From JBBREP01 sp963716525 (GTDB taxonomy: Bacteria > Actinomycetota > Acidimicrobiia > IMCC26256 > PALSA-610), in NCBI GenBank assembly GCA_963716525.1, contig OY970315.1:2604001-2668000 (forward strand): 64,000 bases of DNA. The letters are read 5' to 3'. Position numbers and translations under genes: made by a program. Below the pieces are notes generated by a model that did not search any database, was not told the DNA's origin, and was given only the letters and a program-made list of their open reading frames with translations. Below, one piece after another: positions 44,804-55,221 of this stretch (position 1 is the stretch's first letter; each line of letters opens with the position of its first letter).

Positions 44804-47800
44804 GTGGTTGATCCGGCCCGGCCGTCCGAGAATCGCGACCCGGTCGCGATCGCGCTTGGATGGCTGATCGGCGAAGAGCTCGGACGTGCCAAGAGAGTCC
44901 GCGACGACGACCTGCGCGCCGCGGCCCAGGAACTCGCGCTGCCAGACAATGACCTACGGGCTCTCGAAGCCGATCTCCGAGAAGTAGCGCTCGCGGCATG
45001 CGACGATCCCCAACTGCCACTGATCGAACGCGTGGCAGCGCTCGTGTTCCTCGATATGCGCGACATCGAAAAGCGCGCGAAGCTCCGAACCACCATGGCA
45101 GCTCGTTCCACTCACCGCTCGGTTGCGAATCGGCGAGAAACGCCAGCGACTCATCCACGCGATTCCCGAACTCAACGTCTCGACCAGCGCCTCGTTGCGC
45201 GAAAACTTCGAACAGTCACTCCTCGAGCGGCTCGCCGAATTCGTCCGCGCGACCGTTCGGCGACGAACCGAACCACCCGACGACTCGCCGCGCCGGCCCA
45301 AGTCGCACACAGCATCGAACAGCGAGGAACAGGCAACCGCGGACACTGGACTCAGCACACAGGCCTGGCATGAGGGGCTCGCGCTTATCGCGACCGTTGC
45401 CCGGCGCAGCGACGCAGACTCCGGATGGCCAAGCGCCGTCATGCGCGAGATCGCAGCCCAACACCCAGCGCTGCTGAATTCACAGCAGGCTCACGATGTC
45501 GGTAAGTGGTTTGTACGCGTCGGTGCGACCGACCTCGGCCCAGGTGACCGGGAGCGCGGCGGTGCCCAGCTCCTCACGGCACTCCACGACAGCCTTGGCG
45601 CCGATGCACCTCGACCTCCCGCGGGCCCCATGGACGAGCGCACCGCCACGGTCTTCCGCCTGATCGTCGCCGCGCTCGTCCGGCAACTCGGACCCGAAAC
45701 AGTCCACGTCCTCGCCGTGGGATCGCCCAGTCGCGCGAGTTCCCTCGAGCAGCTCGTGCAGACAGAGATCACGAAAGCACTCCGCGCAGCGTTGCGGCGA
45801 GAACGCAAGGCGAGTGATCGAGTCACCGATAGCGGGCTTCTCGACCGCCCATTCCTACACCTTCAAGGTGTCGCCTCACCCGCCACGCTGCTTCGCCCCA
45901 CATATGGCGTCGTCCCGTTCGACGATTCTGCAGGCCAACTCGCAAGGCTCATCGAATGGGGGAACACGAATGTTCCGCACTCCGTCGTCGCGCTACTCGG
46001 ACCTGCAGGATCTGGCAAGACCCGCCTCGCCGTCGAGCTGTGCAAGGCGATGAGCCAACGCGGCTGGAGAACCGGGATGATCACGAGGGCTGCGAACATG
46101 GGCCCAAGCCCCATCAGCGCTTTCATGCAATGGCACGCGCACCGCTGTCCTCGTCGTGGACTACGCCGAGGACCGTCCCGACCACGTCCGACACATCCTC
46201 ACACTTCTCCACGATGCTGGATCAGAGGCCCACCCCATACGACTGGTATTGACACTGCGCCGCCCATTCGGCGCGGGATGGCGATCCGCGTTCCGAGGAT
46301 CTGACGGCGACGACCTCCTCGACACCGCCGACGAACTCGACGTCATCGACGCATGGCAGCACGTCGAGCGAGATCATTTCTTCCGATCCGCGCAAGCCGC
46401 GTTCGCCAACCACCTCCGAATCGTTCTCCCTCCACACGAACCACCGGCACGGATTCAGGACCCGATGCTCGATCGGCCGCTCCTCCTCGCCGCCCTGGCC
46501 CTCACGGACCTTCTCGCCATCGACGCAACCGCACGACCACCCCACGGCGACTCCCAGGACGTGATCAGCGCACTGCTCTCGCACGAGGCCAACTATTGGA
46601 GCGGCGCGCCCACACACCGAAACGACACCGCCGTCACGGCGCGTGCCATCATCGCCGCCGCCCTCGGCCAGGCACGACATGACCTCACCGAAGCCGCAGT
46701 GGCGACACGCCTGGCCTACTCGGTTGATCTCGCAAACGAATCCATCGCCGCCCGCCGGCAATGGGCTCGATGGCTCCTCCAGCAATACCCGGCAGCCAGA
46801 CTCGAACCCGACCTGCTCCTCGAACAACTCGTCATCGAACAGTGCAGCCAAGCCATTGCAGATGACCCGATCGACTGGACAGCTGCCCTTGCCCCTGGTC
46901 GAACCCCAGCCGACCTTGCCGCGACGCTCACCCTGATCACCCGAGTCGCCCAGCACAGCCCACACTTCGTGGCGACCGTGACAGTCGCGTGGTCACACAC
47001 ACTCGCACCGCTGCTCGAGGTCGCGCGACTCAGCAGCGACGACGACGGACAGCTCCTCACCAGCCTCGCAGCGACAGTCGAAGCCCTACCCGTCACTCCC
47101 GAGATCGAAGACCTCGCGTTCGAGCTTCCCGACGACCAACGATTCATTGCCATCGGACGGACCCTGGTACGAAAGACCGTCGCCGCGCTCCAGGCGCGAG
47201 GCATCAACGATGAGCGCACCTTCACCGCCTTGCTCGCACTCGGTGTCTACAGCGGGAGGTTGTCCGAACACGACGAAGCCATTGCCGCCACCACGCAGGC
47301 GGTCGAGTGGGTACGACGCGCTGGCAACCAACAAAGACCCAGAACGACGCGCCGAACTCGCAGTGTCGCTCAGCAACCTAGGAGGCGACCTCGCGGAAGC
47401 CGGAGAGCACGCGGCCGCGATCGCTGCGACGCAAGAAGCCGTCGACCTCTGTCGCGAACTCCTTGAGGGACACGCGTCCGATGCCACGATCGGTCTGGCC
47501 GCAGCACTCCAAAACCTTGGCGGCTGTTTCACGACCGCCGGCGATCATCACAGCGCACTTGTCGCTACGATCGAGGCAGTCGAGCTCATCCGCGGACTGA
47601 CCTCGGCAGAACAAGACTCAGAGCAGCTGTCGCTAGCGCTCACCAACCTCGCGCGCTCTGCTTTCTTCATCTCCGCGAGGCACAGCAGGCACTCGACGCA
47701 GCCGACGAATCCGTCACTCTTTGGCGGGGCCTCGCCGGTCACACATCAACGCACTACGACGCGCAACTGATGCGAGCATTGTCCACACTCGCTACAGCCC

Positions 47801-48069
47801 TGACAAGAAACGGCAAGGAAGACATCGCGCTCGAACATCGGCGCGAAGCCGCCACGCTCGCACGCCGTTTGTACGCCCACGACCCCCAACAATGGCACGC
47901 CGAACTCACGCGACAGCTCACAATCCTCGCCCGCGACCTCACCAGCCAAGACCTGGCCAACGAAGCGGCGAAGATTCGAACCGAAGCCGAAAACCTTGCC
48001 GCGGACAATGAACAGCGCGTGTTACGAGCGGGTCCGTTGGCGCTCAGCGCGATGCGCGGCGGTGATTAA
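44804..48069 (+). CDS. STAND-type P-loop NTPase with TPRs, four frameshifts
   Basis: About 1,088 residues when breaks near 45075, 46138, 47308 and 47660 are joined. The N-terminal 400 residues (IALGWLIGEELGRAKRVRDD, LHDSLGADAPRPPAGPMDE) are helical with no recognised effector domain. The NTPase has Walker A LLGPAGSGKTRLA (45993-46022) and Walker B VLVVDYAEDRPDH (about 46150). The C-terminus has TPRs (LAVSLSNLGGDLAEAGEHAA and LSTLATALTRNGKEDIALEH). Base use is more AT-rich than the flanks. Proteins of this design are regulators or phage-sensing defence ATPases. As element cargo, defence is plausible but unproven. Four breaks also allow a pseudogene. Confidence 0.7.
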
Positions 48070-48227
48070 CGTCGATGTGTTAGTGACCAGCGTGGGCTCG
48101 GCGTTGGTGTGACGAGCCGCCGCGCCGGTCGACTGCGCCTGCGTTATGCCGCGAACTGGCTGAGGACGAGTATTACTCTAGACGAACACGCGTTCGGTAA
48201 GCGTGATCACAGCATGGAGGAAGCCGG

Positions 48228-48974
48228 GTGGCGCAGTCATCGCCGATCGAGTGGACCGAGTCGACGTGGAATCCGACAACGGGCTGCGACCGGACATCGC
48301 CGGGTTGCGATCACTGCTATGCCCTCAGGCTTGCCAAGCGCCTGAAGGCGATGGGCGTCGAGCGATACCAGAACGACGGCAACCCGCGGACCAGCGGCCC
48401 GGGCTTCGGGCTCACGGCGCACTCCGACGTGGTGGACGTGCCCAAACGCTGGCGGCGGCCACGACTTGTCTTCGTGAACTCCATGAGCGACCTCTTCCAC
48501 GACGACGTTTCGGACGAGTTCATTCGGTCCGTGTTTGACGTCATGTGTGACACGCCGCGGCATACGTACCAGGTGCTTACGAAACGTTCGAAGCGCCTTG
48601 CCCGACTCGGCCAACGCCTCACCTGGCCGCCGAACATCTGGATGGGCGTCAGCGTCGAGAGCGCGCGGTATCGCTTCCGAATCGATCACCTCCGCGGAGT
48701 ACCAGCCGCGGTTCGTTTCATCTCGGCGGAGCCACTAATCGGCCCACTCGGCGCGCTTGACCTCACCGGAATCAGCTGGGTCATCGCCGGCGGCGAGTCG
48801 GGGCCGGACGCGAGGCCAATGGAGCTCGGCTGGAGCCGGGAACTCCGTGACCAGTGCCTTGCGGCTGGCGTCAGTTTCTTCTTCAAGCAATGGGGGGGCC
48901 GCACCCCCAAGGCCGGTGGACGGGAGCTGGACGGACGGACCTGGGATGACATGCCCGTGCGGGCGGTGGTGTAG
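48228..48974 (+). CDS. phage Gp37/Gp68-family (DUF5131) three-Cys protein
   Basis: A 248-residue protein of the phage Gp37/Gp68 family. IEWTESTWNPTTGCDRTSPG carries the first Cys, followed by CDHCYALRLAKRL; the spacing C20-x6-C27-x2-C30 is the three-Cys motif, likely an iron-sulfur site as in radical enzymes. MSDLFHDDVSDEFI, WPPNIWMGVSVES, RFISAEPLIGPL and VIAGGESGPDARPM are hallmarks. GTG 48228 follows GGAGG. The paired TcmP gene starts 8 bp downstream. Function unknown; common in phage and mobile elements. Confidence 0.9.
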   Translation: MAQSSPIEWTESTWNPTTGCDRTSPGCDHCYALRLAKRLKAMGVERYQNDGNPRTSGPGFGLTAHSDVVDVPKRWRRPRLVFVNSMSDLFHDDVSDEFIRSVFDVMCDTPRHTYQVLTKRSKRLARLGQRLTWPPNIWMGVSVESARYRFRIDHLRGVPAAVRFISAEPLIGPLGALDLTGISWVIAGGESGPDARPMELGWSRELRDQCLAAGVSFFFKQWGGRTPKAGGRELDGRTWDDMPVRAVV

Positions 48975-48982
48975 GTCGCGCG

Positions 48983-50150
48983 GTGCCGGCGAGTTCTGAT
49001 TTCTTTGGGCAGCGAAATGCGCAGGCTGTTCTCAAGCACGGCGTACTCACGCGCTACGCCCACTACTTCGCGGGGCGGGCAGGCGCGGCGACGCAAGGCC
49101 GAGTGGCCTTTATCGATGGCTACGCAGGCGAAGGCCGGTACCAAGACGGCAGCCCCGGCTCTCCACTGCTGTTAGCATCGCAAGCGACGCGGGTCGAGCT
49201 TTTCGGTCGGAACGTCAAGCTCGCGTTCGTCGAACGAGACGACACCCGTCGCGAAGAGCTGAGGCGTTCGCTCGCCGAGGCTGCGATCGAACCCGATCAG
49301 CTGCTGGGCGGGAGCCTTGAGGACGAGATCGACCGTCTGCTCGACCGCTACGCGCTGCTGTGCAATCCTGCTCTTCGTCGATCCATTCGGGCTCGCAGTG
49401 AACCGGGCGACGCTTGAGCGCGTTCTGCGGCGGCGTTCACGCCAACAGCCGATCGATGTCTTATACCACTTCAGTCTTTCGACGGTTGCTCGCATGGGCC
49501 GCGCTGGCGTCCTCGACCGCGCGACGTCGCACCACAACGCTGAACAGCTCGACTCGGCGCTCGGAGGAGTCGGCTGGCGCGACGGCTTTCAACGCGCGAC
49601 AGCGCCGAACGCGCCGACAGAGGCAGCGCTCCTCGTTGCGCACCGATTCGGAGAGTCCGTGCGAGACGCGACAAACATCCCGAGTACGGGTGTACCGGTC
49701 AGACAACGGCCCGGCCAACTGCCGAAGTACCTACTCATGCTGTTCTCCGCCGACCCGAAGGCACACTGGGATTTCGCTGATCAAGCAGCGAAGGCCTATG
49801 TCGATTGGCTCTACCACTGCGATCGCGCGGACTACGAAGCGAACGTCCAGCTACGCGAGGACCACGGCTTGCTGGAGCTCTTTTCGCCACCGGAGCCGAA
49901 CGTCGACGACATCGACGAGCAGCTCAAGGCCGACGCGGCCTCGTACCTACCGAACCACTTGGGCGAGGTCTTCCGCCGAGCCGGATCGATGCGACCCGTT
50001 GACGCCGTCGAAGGCATCTACGGCGACATGCTCGGGCGCGCACGCGTCACTCACGTCCGGCGGGCCATAAAGGAATTGCATAGCGTCGGTCTCGTCGACG
50101 ATGACGCGGACGGTGCCTTCTGGGCCCGCTCGATCCGATGGACCGGGTGA
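48983..50150 (+). CDS. tcmP: three-Cys-motif partner protein TcmP, frameshifted near 49370
   Basis: Partner of the Gp37/Gp68 protein, about 388 residues when joined. HGVLTRYAHYFAGRAG, VAFIDGYAGEGRYQDGSPGS and KLAFVERDD define its N-terminal, methyltransferase-like Rossmann region. After the break, LLFVDPFGLAVNR continues, then RQRPGQLPKYLLMLFS. The C-terminal part is a winged-helix-like region (RRAIKELHSVGLVDDD). GTG 48983 is 8 bp after the partner stop, so they form a two-gene operon. Function unknown. Confidence 0.85.
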
Positions 50151-50502
50151 CACGAGCCAGGAATCGCGCGTCCGCATGTGCGGTCGCGACGTTCTCGGCC
50201 TGAGTGCCCCGAAGCTCGACTTCTCACCTCATCATGGACCACCTGCGCGTGAGTACGAATGGCAGGGCATCGTGTGCCGGCGGCTGAATCGCCCTGCCAG
50301 GGCGATTCAATGGTGGCGGCCTCGATCGGCTTGCGGAAGAACAGACGGGCGCGTTGCCGCAGCGGCGCAGTCAGGCTTGCAACCGGGCTGACCCACACCA
50401 CGACGGCGAACCGCGACCGGCTGTCGGGTTCGCGACTGCGCACGTCATACGTTTCGCAGTATTCGTGACGAGCAGGTCCAGCCCGAATCGCACCCGCGGC
50501 GT
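50151..50502. other. 352-bp gap with 25-bp palindrome
   Basis: No supported gene in either strand. It contains TGAATCGCCCTG (50285-50296), one C, then its exact reverse complement (50298-50309). No tRNA-Val 3' segment is visible. This may mark the edge between element cargo and chromosome, or be a transcription terminator for tcmP. Confidence 0.5.
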
Positions 50503-51654
50503 GTGCCATTGCCGCGGAATGTTGTGGTGCTGTCGTGGGTGTCGTTCTTTCAGGACGCGGCCTCCGAGATGCTGTACCCGGTGCTACCGCTGTTCCTCAC
50601 CGGCGTGTTGGGGGCACCGGTCGCGGCGGTCGGCTTGATCGAAGGCGTCGCGGAAGCGGCGGCGTCGGCGATGAAGATCGTGTCTGGGCGTCTTGCCGAC
50701 CTGCGGCGGCGGCGGCCGATGATCGCTGGCGGGTATGCGCTCTCGTCGATCGCGAAGCCGATGATCGGTCTCGCGCAAGCCTGGCCATTTGTACTCATCG
50801 GTCGCTTCGTTGACCGCACCGGCAAGGGGATCCGCACCTCGCCACGCGACGCGCTCATCGCTGACGAGACACCGTCTCATCTCCGAGGCCGCGCGTTCGG
50901 GTTCCACCGCGCGGCTGACACTGCCGGCGCGGTCGTCGGGCCGCTTGTCGGCCTCGCGATGTACGAGATGCTCGACCACAGCATCCGGCCGCTGTTCTTC
51001 ATTGCGTTCATCCCTGCCGCTGTCAGTGTGTTCCTCGTCGCGTTCGTGCGCGAGGCGCCCCATCGCCACGTGGCACACGCTGAGTCGACGATCGCCGGCG
51101 GGTCGCTGCCCACGCGTTACTGGAGGGTGGTCGCCTTTCTCGCCTTGTTCGGCGTCGTGAACTTTTCCGACGCGCTCCTGATCCTGCGGGCGAAGGCGCT
51201 CGGTCTGGGCTTCGCGGCGGTGATCCTGGCGTACGTGCTCTACAACCTGACCTACGCCGCACTTTCTTATCCTGCCGGTCACCTTTCGGATCGCGTGCCG
51301 CGCCGCTTCGTGTTCGCGACCGGGCTCGCGATCTTCGCGGTCGCGTACCTCGGCCTCGGCATCGTCACAACCTCGGCGTGGGTCTGGCCCCTCTTCGCGC
51401 TATACGGCGGGTACATCGCTCTCACCGACGGCGTCGGCAAGGCGTGGATCGCCGATCTGCTTCCCGCCGACCGCGAAGGCAGCGGGCTCGGCTTCTATCA
51501 AGGCATCGTCGGCGCCGGGTCGCTCGTCGCCGGCATCTGGGCCGGCCTTGCATGGAACGGCACAGGGCGACTGCCGCTCATCATCTCGGGAACCGTCGTC
51601 GCCGTCCTGAGCATCATGCTCTTCGCCATCGGCCGACGCCTCGAAAGCGCATGA
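50503..51654 (+). CDS. MFS transporter
   Basis: A 383-residue major facilitator with about twelve helices. The loop signature GRLADLRRRRPMIAGGYALS after helix 2 is the MFS G-x-x-x-D-R-x-x-R motif, and GKGIRTSPRDALIAD is a strongly conserved loop of a family seen near regulatory genes. ASEMLYPVLPLFLTGVLGAP begins the N-terminal half. GTG 50503 is used; GTG 50515 is a near alternative. Substrate unknown; drug or metabolite export is usual. Confidence 0.88.
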   Translation: MPLPRNVVVLSWVSFFQDAASEMLYPVLPLFLTGVLGAPVAAVGLIEGVAEAAASAMKIVSGRLADLRRRRPMIAGGYALSSIAKPMIGLAQAWPFVLIGRFVDRTGKGIRTSPRDALIADETPSHLRGRAFGFHRAADTAGAVVGPLVGLAMYEMLDHSIRPLFFIAFIPAAVSVFLVAFVREAPHRHVAHAESTIAGGSLPTRYWRVVAFLALFGVVNFSDALLILRAKALGLGFAAVILAYVLYNLTYAALSYPAGHLSDRVPRRFVFATGLAIFAVAYLGLGIVTTSAWVWPLFALYGGYIALTDGVGKAWIADLLPADREGSGLGFYQGIVGAGSLVAGIWAGLAWNGTGRLPLIISGTVVAVLSIMLFAIGRRLESA

Positions 51655-51827
51655 ACCGGCCGAGGGCCCTCGGTGTGACCTTCTCGATGGTGTCGGCGTG
51701 GCTTCGCGGGACCAGGCCCCGCTGGCGTGGTTCGTCGAACACACTTACGTGGAAACCGGGCGCCGGACCAGCCCAGGTGAGAAGACCATCACGCGGCCCC
51801 ACACAGCGCAGTGGCCGTGGCCGATTG

Positions 51828-52688
51828 CTATACGTCGCGTTTGGTCAGTAGGAGGGTGGCGAGCAGGAAGCTCGCGAGCACCCAGACCAGCATGACGATG
51901 AAGCCGCCGCGTGGTGTGAGGAGATCGGGATCGACGCGCACTGTGAACATTGCCTGACCGGCATTGAGCGGGAGCCAGCGCCCGACGCGTACGTTCCACG
52001 GCGCGGGCAGGCCCTCGGTCAGCAGGGGCGCGACGAGCACGATGCCGAACATCGCCGAGATGGCACCCGGAGTGCGACGGACGATCGTGCCGATAGCGAG
52101 ACCGAGCAATGCGATCAACGCGAGGTACGCACCGGCGCCGAGCACGGCTCGGAATACGTTGGGATCGGAGAGGGATACTCCGTGGAACTGTGCGGACAGC
52201 TGCGTGTGGGGCGAAGACAAGATTGCCTGGCCGCCCAAGAACGCGAGGAACGCTGACGTCATCCCGACGATGACCGCCACTGTCCCGAGCACGATGGCCT
52301 TTGCGGCCAGCAGTACGCGGCGTTGCGGCACAGCCGCGACCGACGAGCGGATCATGCCGGTCACGTGTTCGGAGCTCATGACGAGCACGCCGAGCACTCC
52401 GATCGCGAGCTGCGCGAGGAAGACACCGCGCGACACGCGCGATCGGTGGGATCGAAGCGATCGAACCCGCGCTCTCTGAGTATCGCGGTGGATGAACAGG
52501 AAGCAGAAAAGCCAGCCGAGCCCGACGGTGAGCCCGACAGTGGCCACGAGCGAGAACACGGTCGATCGCACCGATCGAAGCTTCGTCCACTCCGAGCCGA
52601 TCGCCCGCGGCAGGACCGAGCCCGTCGGCGCGCTCAGGCTCGAGGACGACGGGACGTCGGTGCGGTCGTGTTCGAGGATCGAGGTCAT
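51828..52688 (-). CDS. ABC transporter permease
   Basis: A 286-residue ABC-2-like permease. GSEWTKLRSVRSTVFSL is the typical amphipathic start of actinobacterial permeases. About six helices follow, with VMSSEHVTGMIRSSVAAVPQ as a conserved cytoplasmic loop. ATG 52688 overlaps the ATPase stop by 4 bp, so the two make one transporter. Likely exporter; substrate unknown. Confidence 0.85.
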   Translation of the reverse strand: MTSILEHDRTDVPSSSSLSAPTGSVLPRAIGSEWTKLRSVRSTVFSLVATVGLTVGLGWLFCFLFIHRDTQRARVRSLRSHRSRVSRGVFLAQLAIGVLGVLVMSSEHVTGMIRSSVAAVPQRRVLLAAKAIVLGTVAVIVGMTSAFLAFLGGQAILSSPHTQLSAQFHGVSLSDPNVFRAVLGAGAYLALIALLGLAIGTIVRRTPGAISAMFGIVLVAPLLTEGLPAPWNVRVGRWLPLNAGQAMFTVRVDPDLLTPRGGFIVMLVWVLASFLLATLLLTKRDV

Positions 52689-53620
52689 CTCACCGCCCCC
52701 GCGACGGTCTGAGGATGTGCGCTGCTCGCTCCGTGGAACTCCACGCTGTCGTCGGTGATCTCGAAGTACACATCTTCGAGCGAAGCTCGCTGTTCCGTCA
52801 GTTCGTGGAGCGGGATACCCGCCGCCGAGGCCAGGTCCCCGACTTGTGAGGCGGTCAACCCGCGCACCTCGTACACGTTGTCGAGGGAATTGACCGTCGC
52901 GCCCGCGGCGGTCAGTGCTGCAGAGAGGTCGGTCATCCGCGGCGATCGGACGCGTACCCAATGTTGCCCGCGGGCCGTGACCTCATCGACGGTCGCATCG
53001 GCTATGAGTCGGCCGCGACCGACCACGATCAGCCGCGTTGCCGTGAGCGCCATCTCGCTCATGAGATGGCTCGAGACGAACACGGTCCGACCCTCGGCCG
53101 CGAGCGACCGCAGCAGCGTTCGTATCCACACGATGCCTTCGGGATCGAGGCCGTTCACCGGCTCGTCGAACATCAGGATTCCGGGGTCGCCTAACAACGC
53201 TCCTGCGATGCCGAGTCGCTGTCCCATTCCCAACGAGAACGTGCCAGCACGTTTGCGCGCGACGTTGCTCAATCCGACGATTTCGAGGACTTCACGAACC
53301 CGCGCGCGACCGATGCCGTTGCTCTTGGCCAGGCACAGCAGGTGATCGAACGCGGTCCGCCCACCGTGGAGCGCCTTGGCGTCGAGCAACGCACCGACTT
53401 CGTGGAGCGGGAAGCGATGGTCGGCGTAGCGCCGGCCGTTCACCGTGACGGTCCCGGCGCTGGGAGCGTCAAGTCCGAGGATCAAGCGCATCGTGGTGGT
53501 CTTGCCCGCCCCATTCGGGCCGAGGAAGCCAGTCACACAGCCCGGCGAAACTTCGAAGCTCAGGTCGTCGACAGCAACGGTCTCACCAAACCGTTTGGAC
53601 AGATGGTCGGCCTTGATCAT
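52685..53620 (-). CDS. ABC transporter ATP-binding protein
   Basis: A 311-residue ATPase. Walker A is FLGPNGAGKTTTMR, the ABC signature is FSLGMGQRLGIAGALLGDP, and Walker B is ILMFDEPVNGLDPEG with SSHLMSEMA as the H-loop. The C-terminal extension (LTASQVGDLASAAGIPLHEL, ASLEDVYFEIT) is the antibiotic/lipid export type. Its stop overlaps the permease start. Export of an envelope molecule or toxin is likely. Confidence 0.93.
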   Translation of the reverse strand: MIKADHLSKRFGETVAVDDLSFEVSPGCVTGFLGPNGAGKTTTMRLILGLDAPSAGTVTVNGRRYADHRFPLHEVGALLDAKALHGGRTAFDHLLCLAKSNGIGRARVREVLEIVGLSNVARKRAGTFSLGMGQRLGIAGALLGDPGILMFDEPVNGLDPEGIVWIRTLLRSLAAEGRTVFVSSHLMSEMALTATRLIVVGRGRLIADATVDEVTARGQHWVRVRSPRMTDLSAALTAAGATVNSLDNVYEVRGLTASQVGDLASAAGIPLHELTEQRASLEDVYFEITDDSVEFHGASSAHPQTVAGAVR

Positions 53621-53747
53621 CGGACCTCTCGTTCACGACGAACGCCACGACACATCGGCCCGGCAGAAGAACCAGTATGCAGTGACGCTACGCGCCACGA
53701 CACACGATCCTCAGCAATTGCTCAGCGCCACGAGCGTCGTGCGGGAG

Positions 53748-53963
53748 CTAGTGGTGCAGCCAGTCGACGACGAGCGCGGCTCGATCACCGTGTCGCGCAT
53801 GGCCACCGTTGTGGATGACGAGCCACTGCGCCGCGCAGTCGTTGCAGCAGTAGTGCGAGTGCCGTTGTCCTTCTTCGGCACACGAATGGCTCCACGTCTT
53901 GCGGTAGGTGCGCAAGCTCCCGCAGGTCGGGCACCGGTCCAACGGGCCTTCGATACGCTGCAT
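53748..53963 (-). CDS. small zinc-finger-like protein
   Basis: A 71-residue protein with two Cys pairs (RCPTCGSLRTYRKTW and HYCCNDCAAQW) and His around the second. The pattern suggests a zinc ribbon. It starts at ATG 53963 and is not part of an operon. Function unknown; codon and residue use look like a real gene. Confidence 0.55.
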   Translation of the reverse strand: MQRIEGPLDRCPTCGSLRTYRKTWSHSCAEEGQRHSHYCCNDCAAQWLVIHNGGHARHGDRAALVVDWLHH

Positions 53964-54073
53964 GTCTCAGAGAGTACGGACGGGATGCGTGAGAAGACAA
54001 CGCGTCGACCGTCCTAACAACCTGCATTTTGCGGGTCTTTTGCTTCGCTTTACCTTGGTATCGGTTTCGCCGT

Positions 54074-54229
54074 GCGAGCAACGTCGCGGCGGCGTTCGCG
54101 ACGATAGGGGCGAAGTTCGGCGACTCGCTCCTCACCAAGACCGAATACGGCCGGACGAATGAGATGCTCAGCAAGGTCATCGCGCACAACCTGTGCGTGC
54201 CCGTCCAGGCGATCTACGACCTCGGCATC
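54074..54229 (+). pseudogene. relic C-terminal fragment of a DDE transposase
   Basis: Fifty-two residues in frame, ASNVAAAFATIGAKFGDSLL then TKTEYGRTNEMLSKVIAHNL and CVPVQAIYDLGI, match the conserved C-terminus of IS4/IS5-type transposases (KFGD...SKT...NE...HN). No start, catalytic core or terminal repeats are nearby, so it is a remnant. The rest of 53964-54308 shows nothing else. Confidence 0.65.
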
Positions 54230-54308
54230 GTCGCCCGGCCCTGCGGGCTTGCCCGGGCTCGGCGGTCCTGCTTCACGCGCTTCAACCTTCCGAGTAGGAC
54301 TCGGCGTT

Positions 54309-55221
54309 TCACGCGAAGCGGATCATGGAGATCGCGCCGGCGAGGAGACAGTAGATCGCGAAGGGCACGAGGTTGTTGCTTCGGAAATACCGCACAAGGA
54401 AGCGCACCGCGACATATGCGGCAACCCCTGCCGCGACACTGCCCGCGAGTACCTGACCCCGGATTCCGTTGCCCAGATGGCCCATCAGATCAGGAAGCTT
54501 GTACACACCTGCTGCGACGATGATCGGCGTCGCCAGCATGAACGAGAAGCGGGCCGCTTCCTCGTGGTCCAGGCCGCGAGCGAGTCCTGCGCCCATCGTG
54601 ATGCCCGAGCGACTGATCCCCGCGAATGAGCGCGCCGATCTGGGCGACGCCGATCACCACCGCCTCACGCCATGTCATGTCGTCGATCGTGCGTACCGAG
54701 TGCGTGCGCTCCGCCAATTGATTGACGACTTCCTCGCTGGCGAGGACCGGTACTGGCTCGCGCTCCAGCGCGTCGGCGATGCGACGGCGTCGGAGCCACT
54801 CACCGACAAACAGCACAACACCGTTGAGAGTGAGGAACGCTGCCGCCGCGAAGGGCTTCGCGAACAGTGTGCGGAGCGAGTGCTCCAACGCGAGACCGGT
54901 CAGGCCGGCCGGAATGGTCGCGACGATGAGCAGCCAGGCGAGGTGCTCGTCCTCGTCGGTGATCTTGCGGCGGCCGAGGACGCGAAACGCTGCTGGTATG
55001 ACGTGTTGCCATTCGTGCCAGAAGTAGACGAGGAGCGCAATCGCGGTTCCGACGTGCAGGCCGACCACGAACGCGAGGAACGGCGACTCACCTTGGGACT
55101 GGCCCTTGACGATGCCGGTCCAGCCCAGCCAAGCGGGCACGAGCACGGAATGGCCGAGGCTCGAGATCGGGAACAACTCCGTGACACCTTGGAGCACCCC
55201 GATGACGATGGCGCGGAACAT
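54309..55221 (-). CDS. uppP: undecaprenyl-diphosphatase UppP, frameshifted near 54630
   Basis: Integral membrane phosphatase that recycles undecaprenyl diphosphate for peptidoglycan synthesis; its loss or excess alters bacitracin response. FRAIVIGVLQGVTELFPISS carries the BacA motif E-x-x-P-I-S-S-x-G-H. The second motif, SRSG(ITMG), is recovered only after a one-base correction near 54630 (VAQIGALI then ISRSGITMGAGLARG). About 304 residues in total. ATG 55221 is preferred; ATG 55287 would add 22 residues. Confidence 0.85.

Larger units (their letters stand above)
33288..50150. mobile_element. integrative (conjugative or mobilizable) element at tRNA-Val
   Basis: Evidence for an element is a large serine recombinase whose 3' end lies in the tRNA gene, together with XRE, ArdA, a DNA methyltransferase, Replic_Relax, a TraD-like ATPase, a coupled envelope gene set, and cargo on the other strand. 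Two of its promoters share an operator. The left boundary is in the tRNA. The right boundary is a guess after TcmP: no second copy of the tRNA 3' end was found in the window. No VirB4-like ATPase or recognisable relaxase is present. Confidence 0.7.

Noticed and set aside
46137..46150. Programmed frameshift in the STAND gene
   Set aside because: No slippery heptamer is apparent, and similar breaks occur in many unrelated genes of the window.
46942..46954. CGAGTCGCCCAGC identical to 13 bp of tRNA-Val, as attR
   Set aside because: It lies within the conserved coding sequence of the STAND protein with unbroken reading frame on both sides and no further match to the tRNA.
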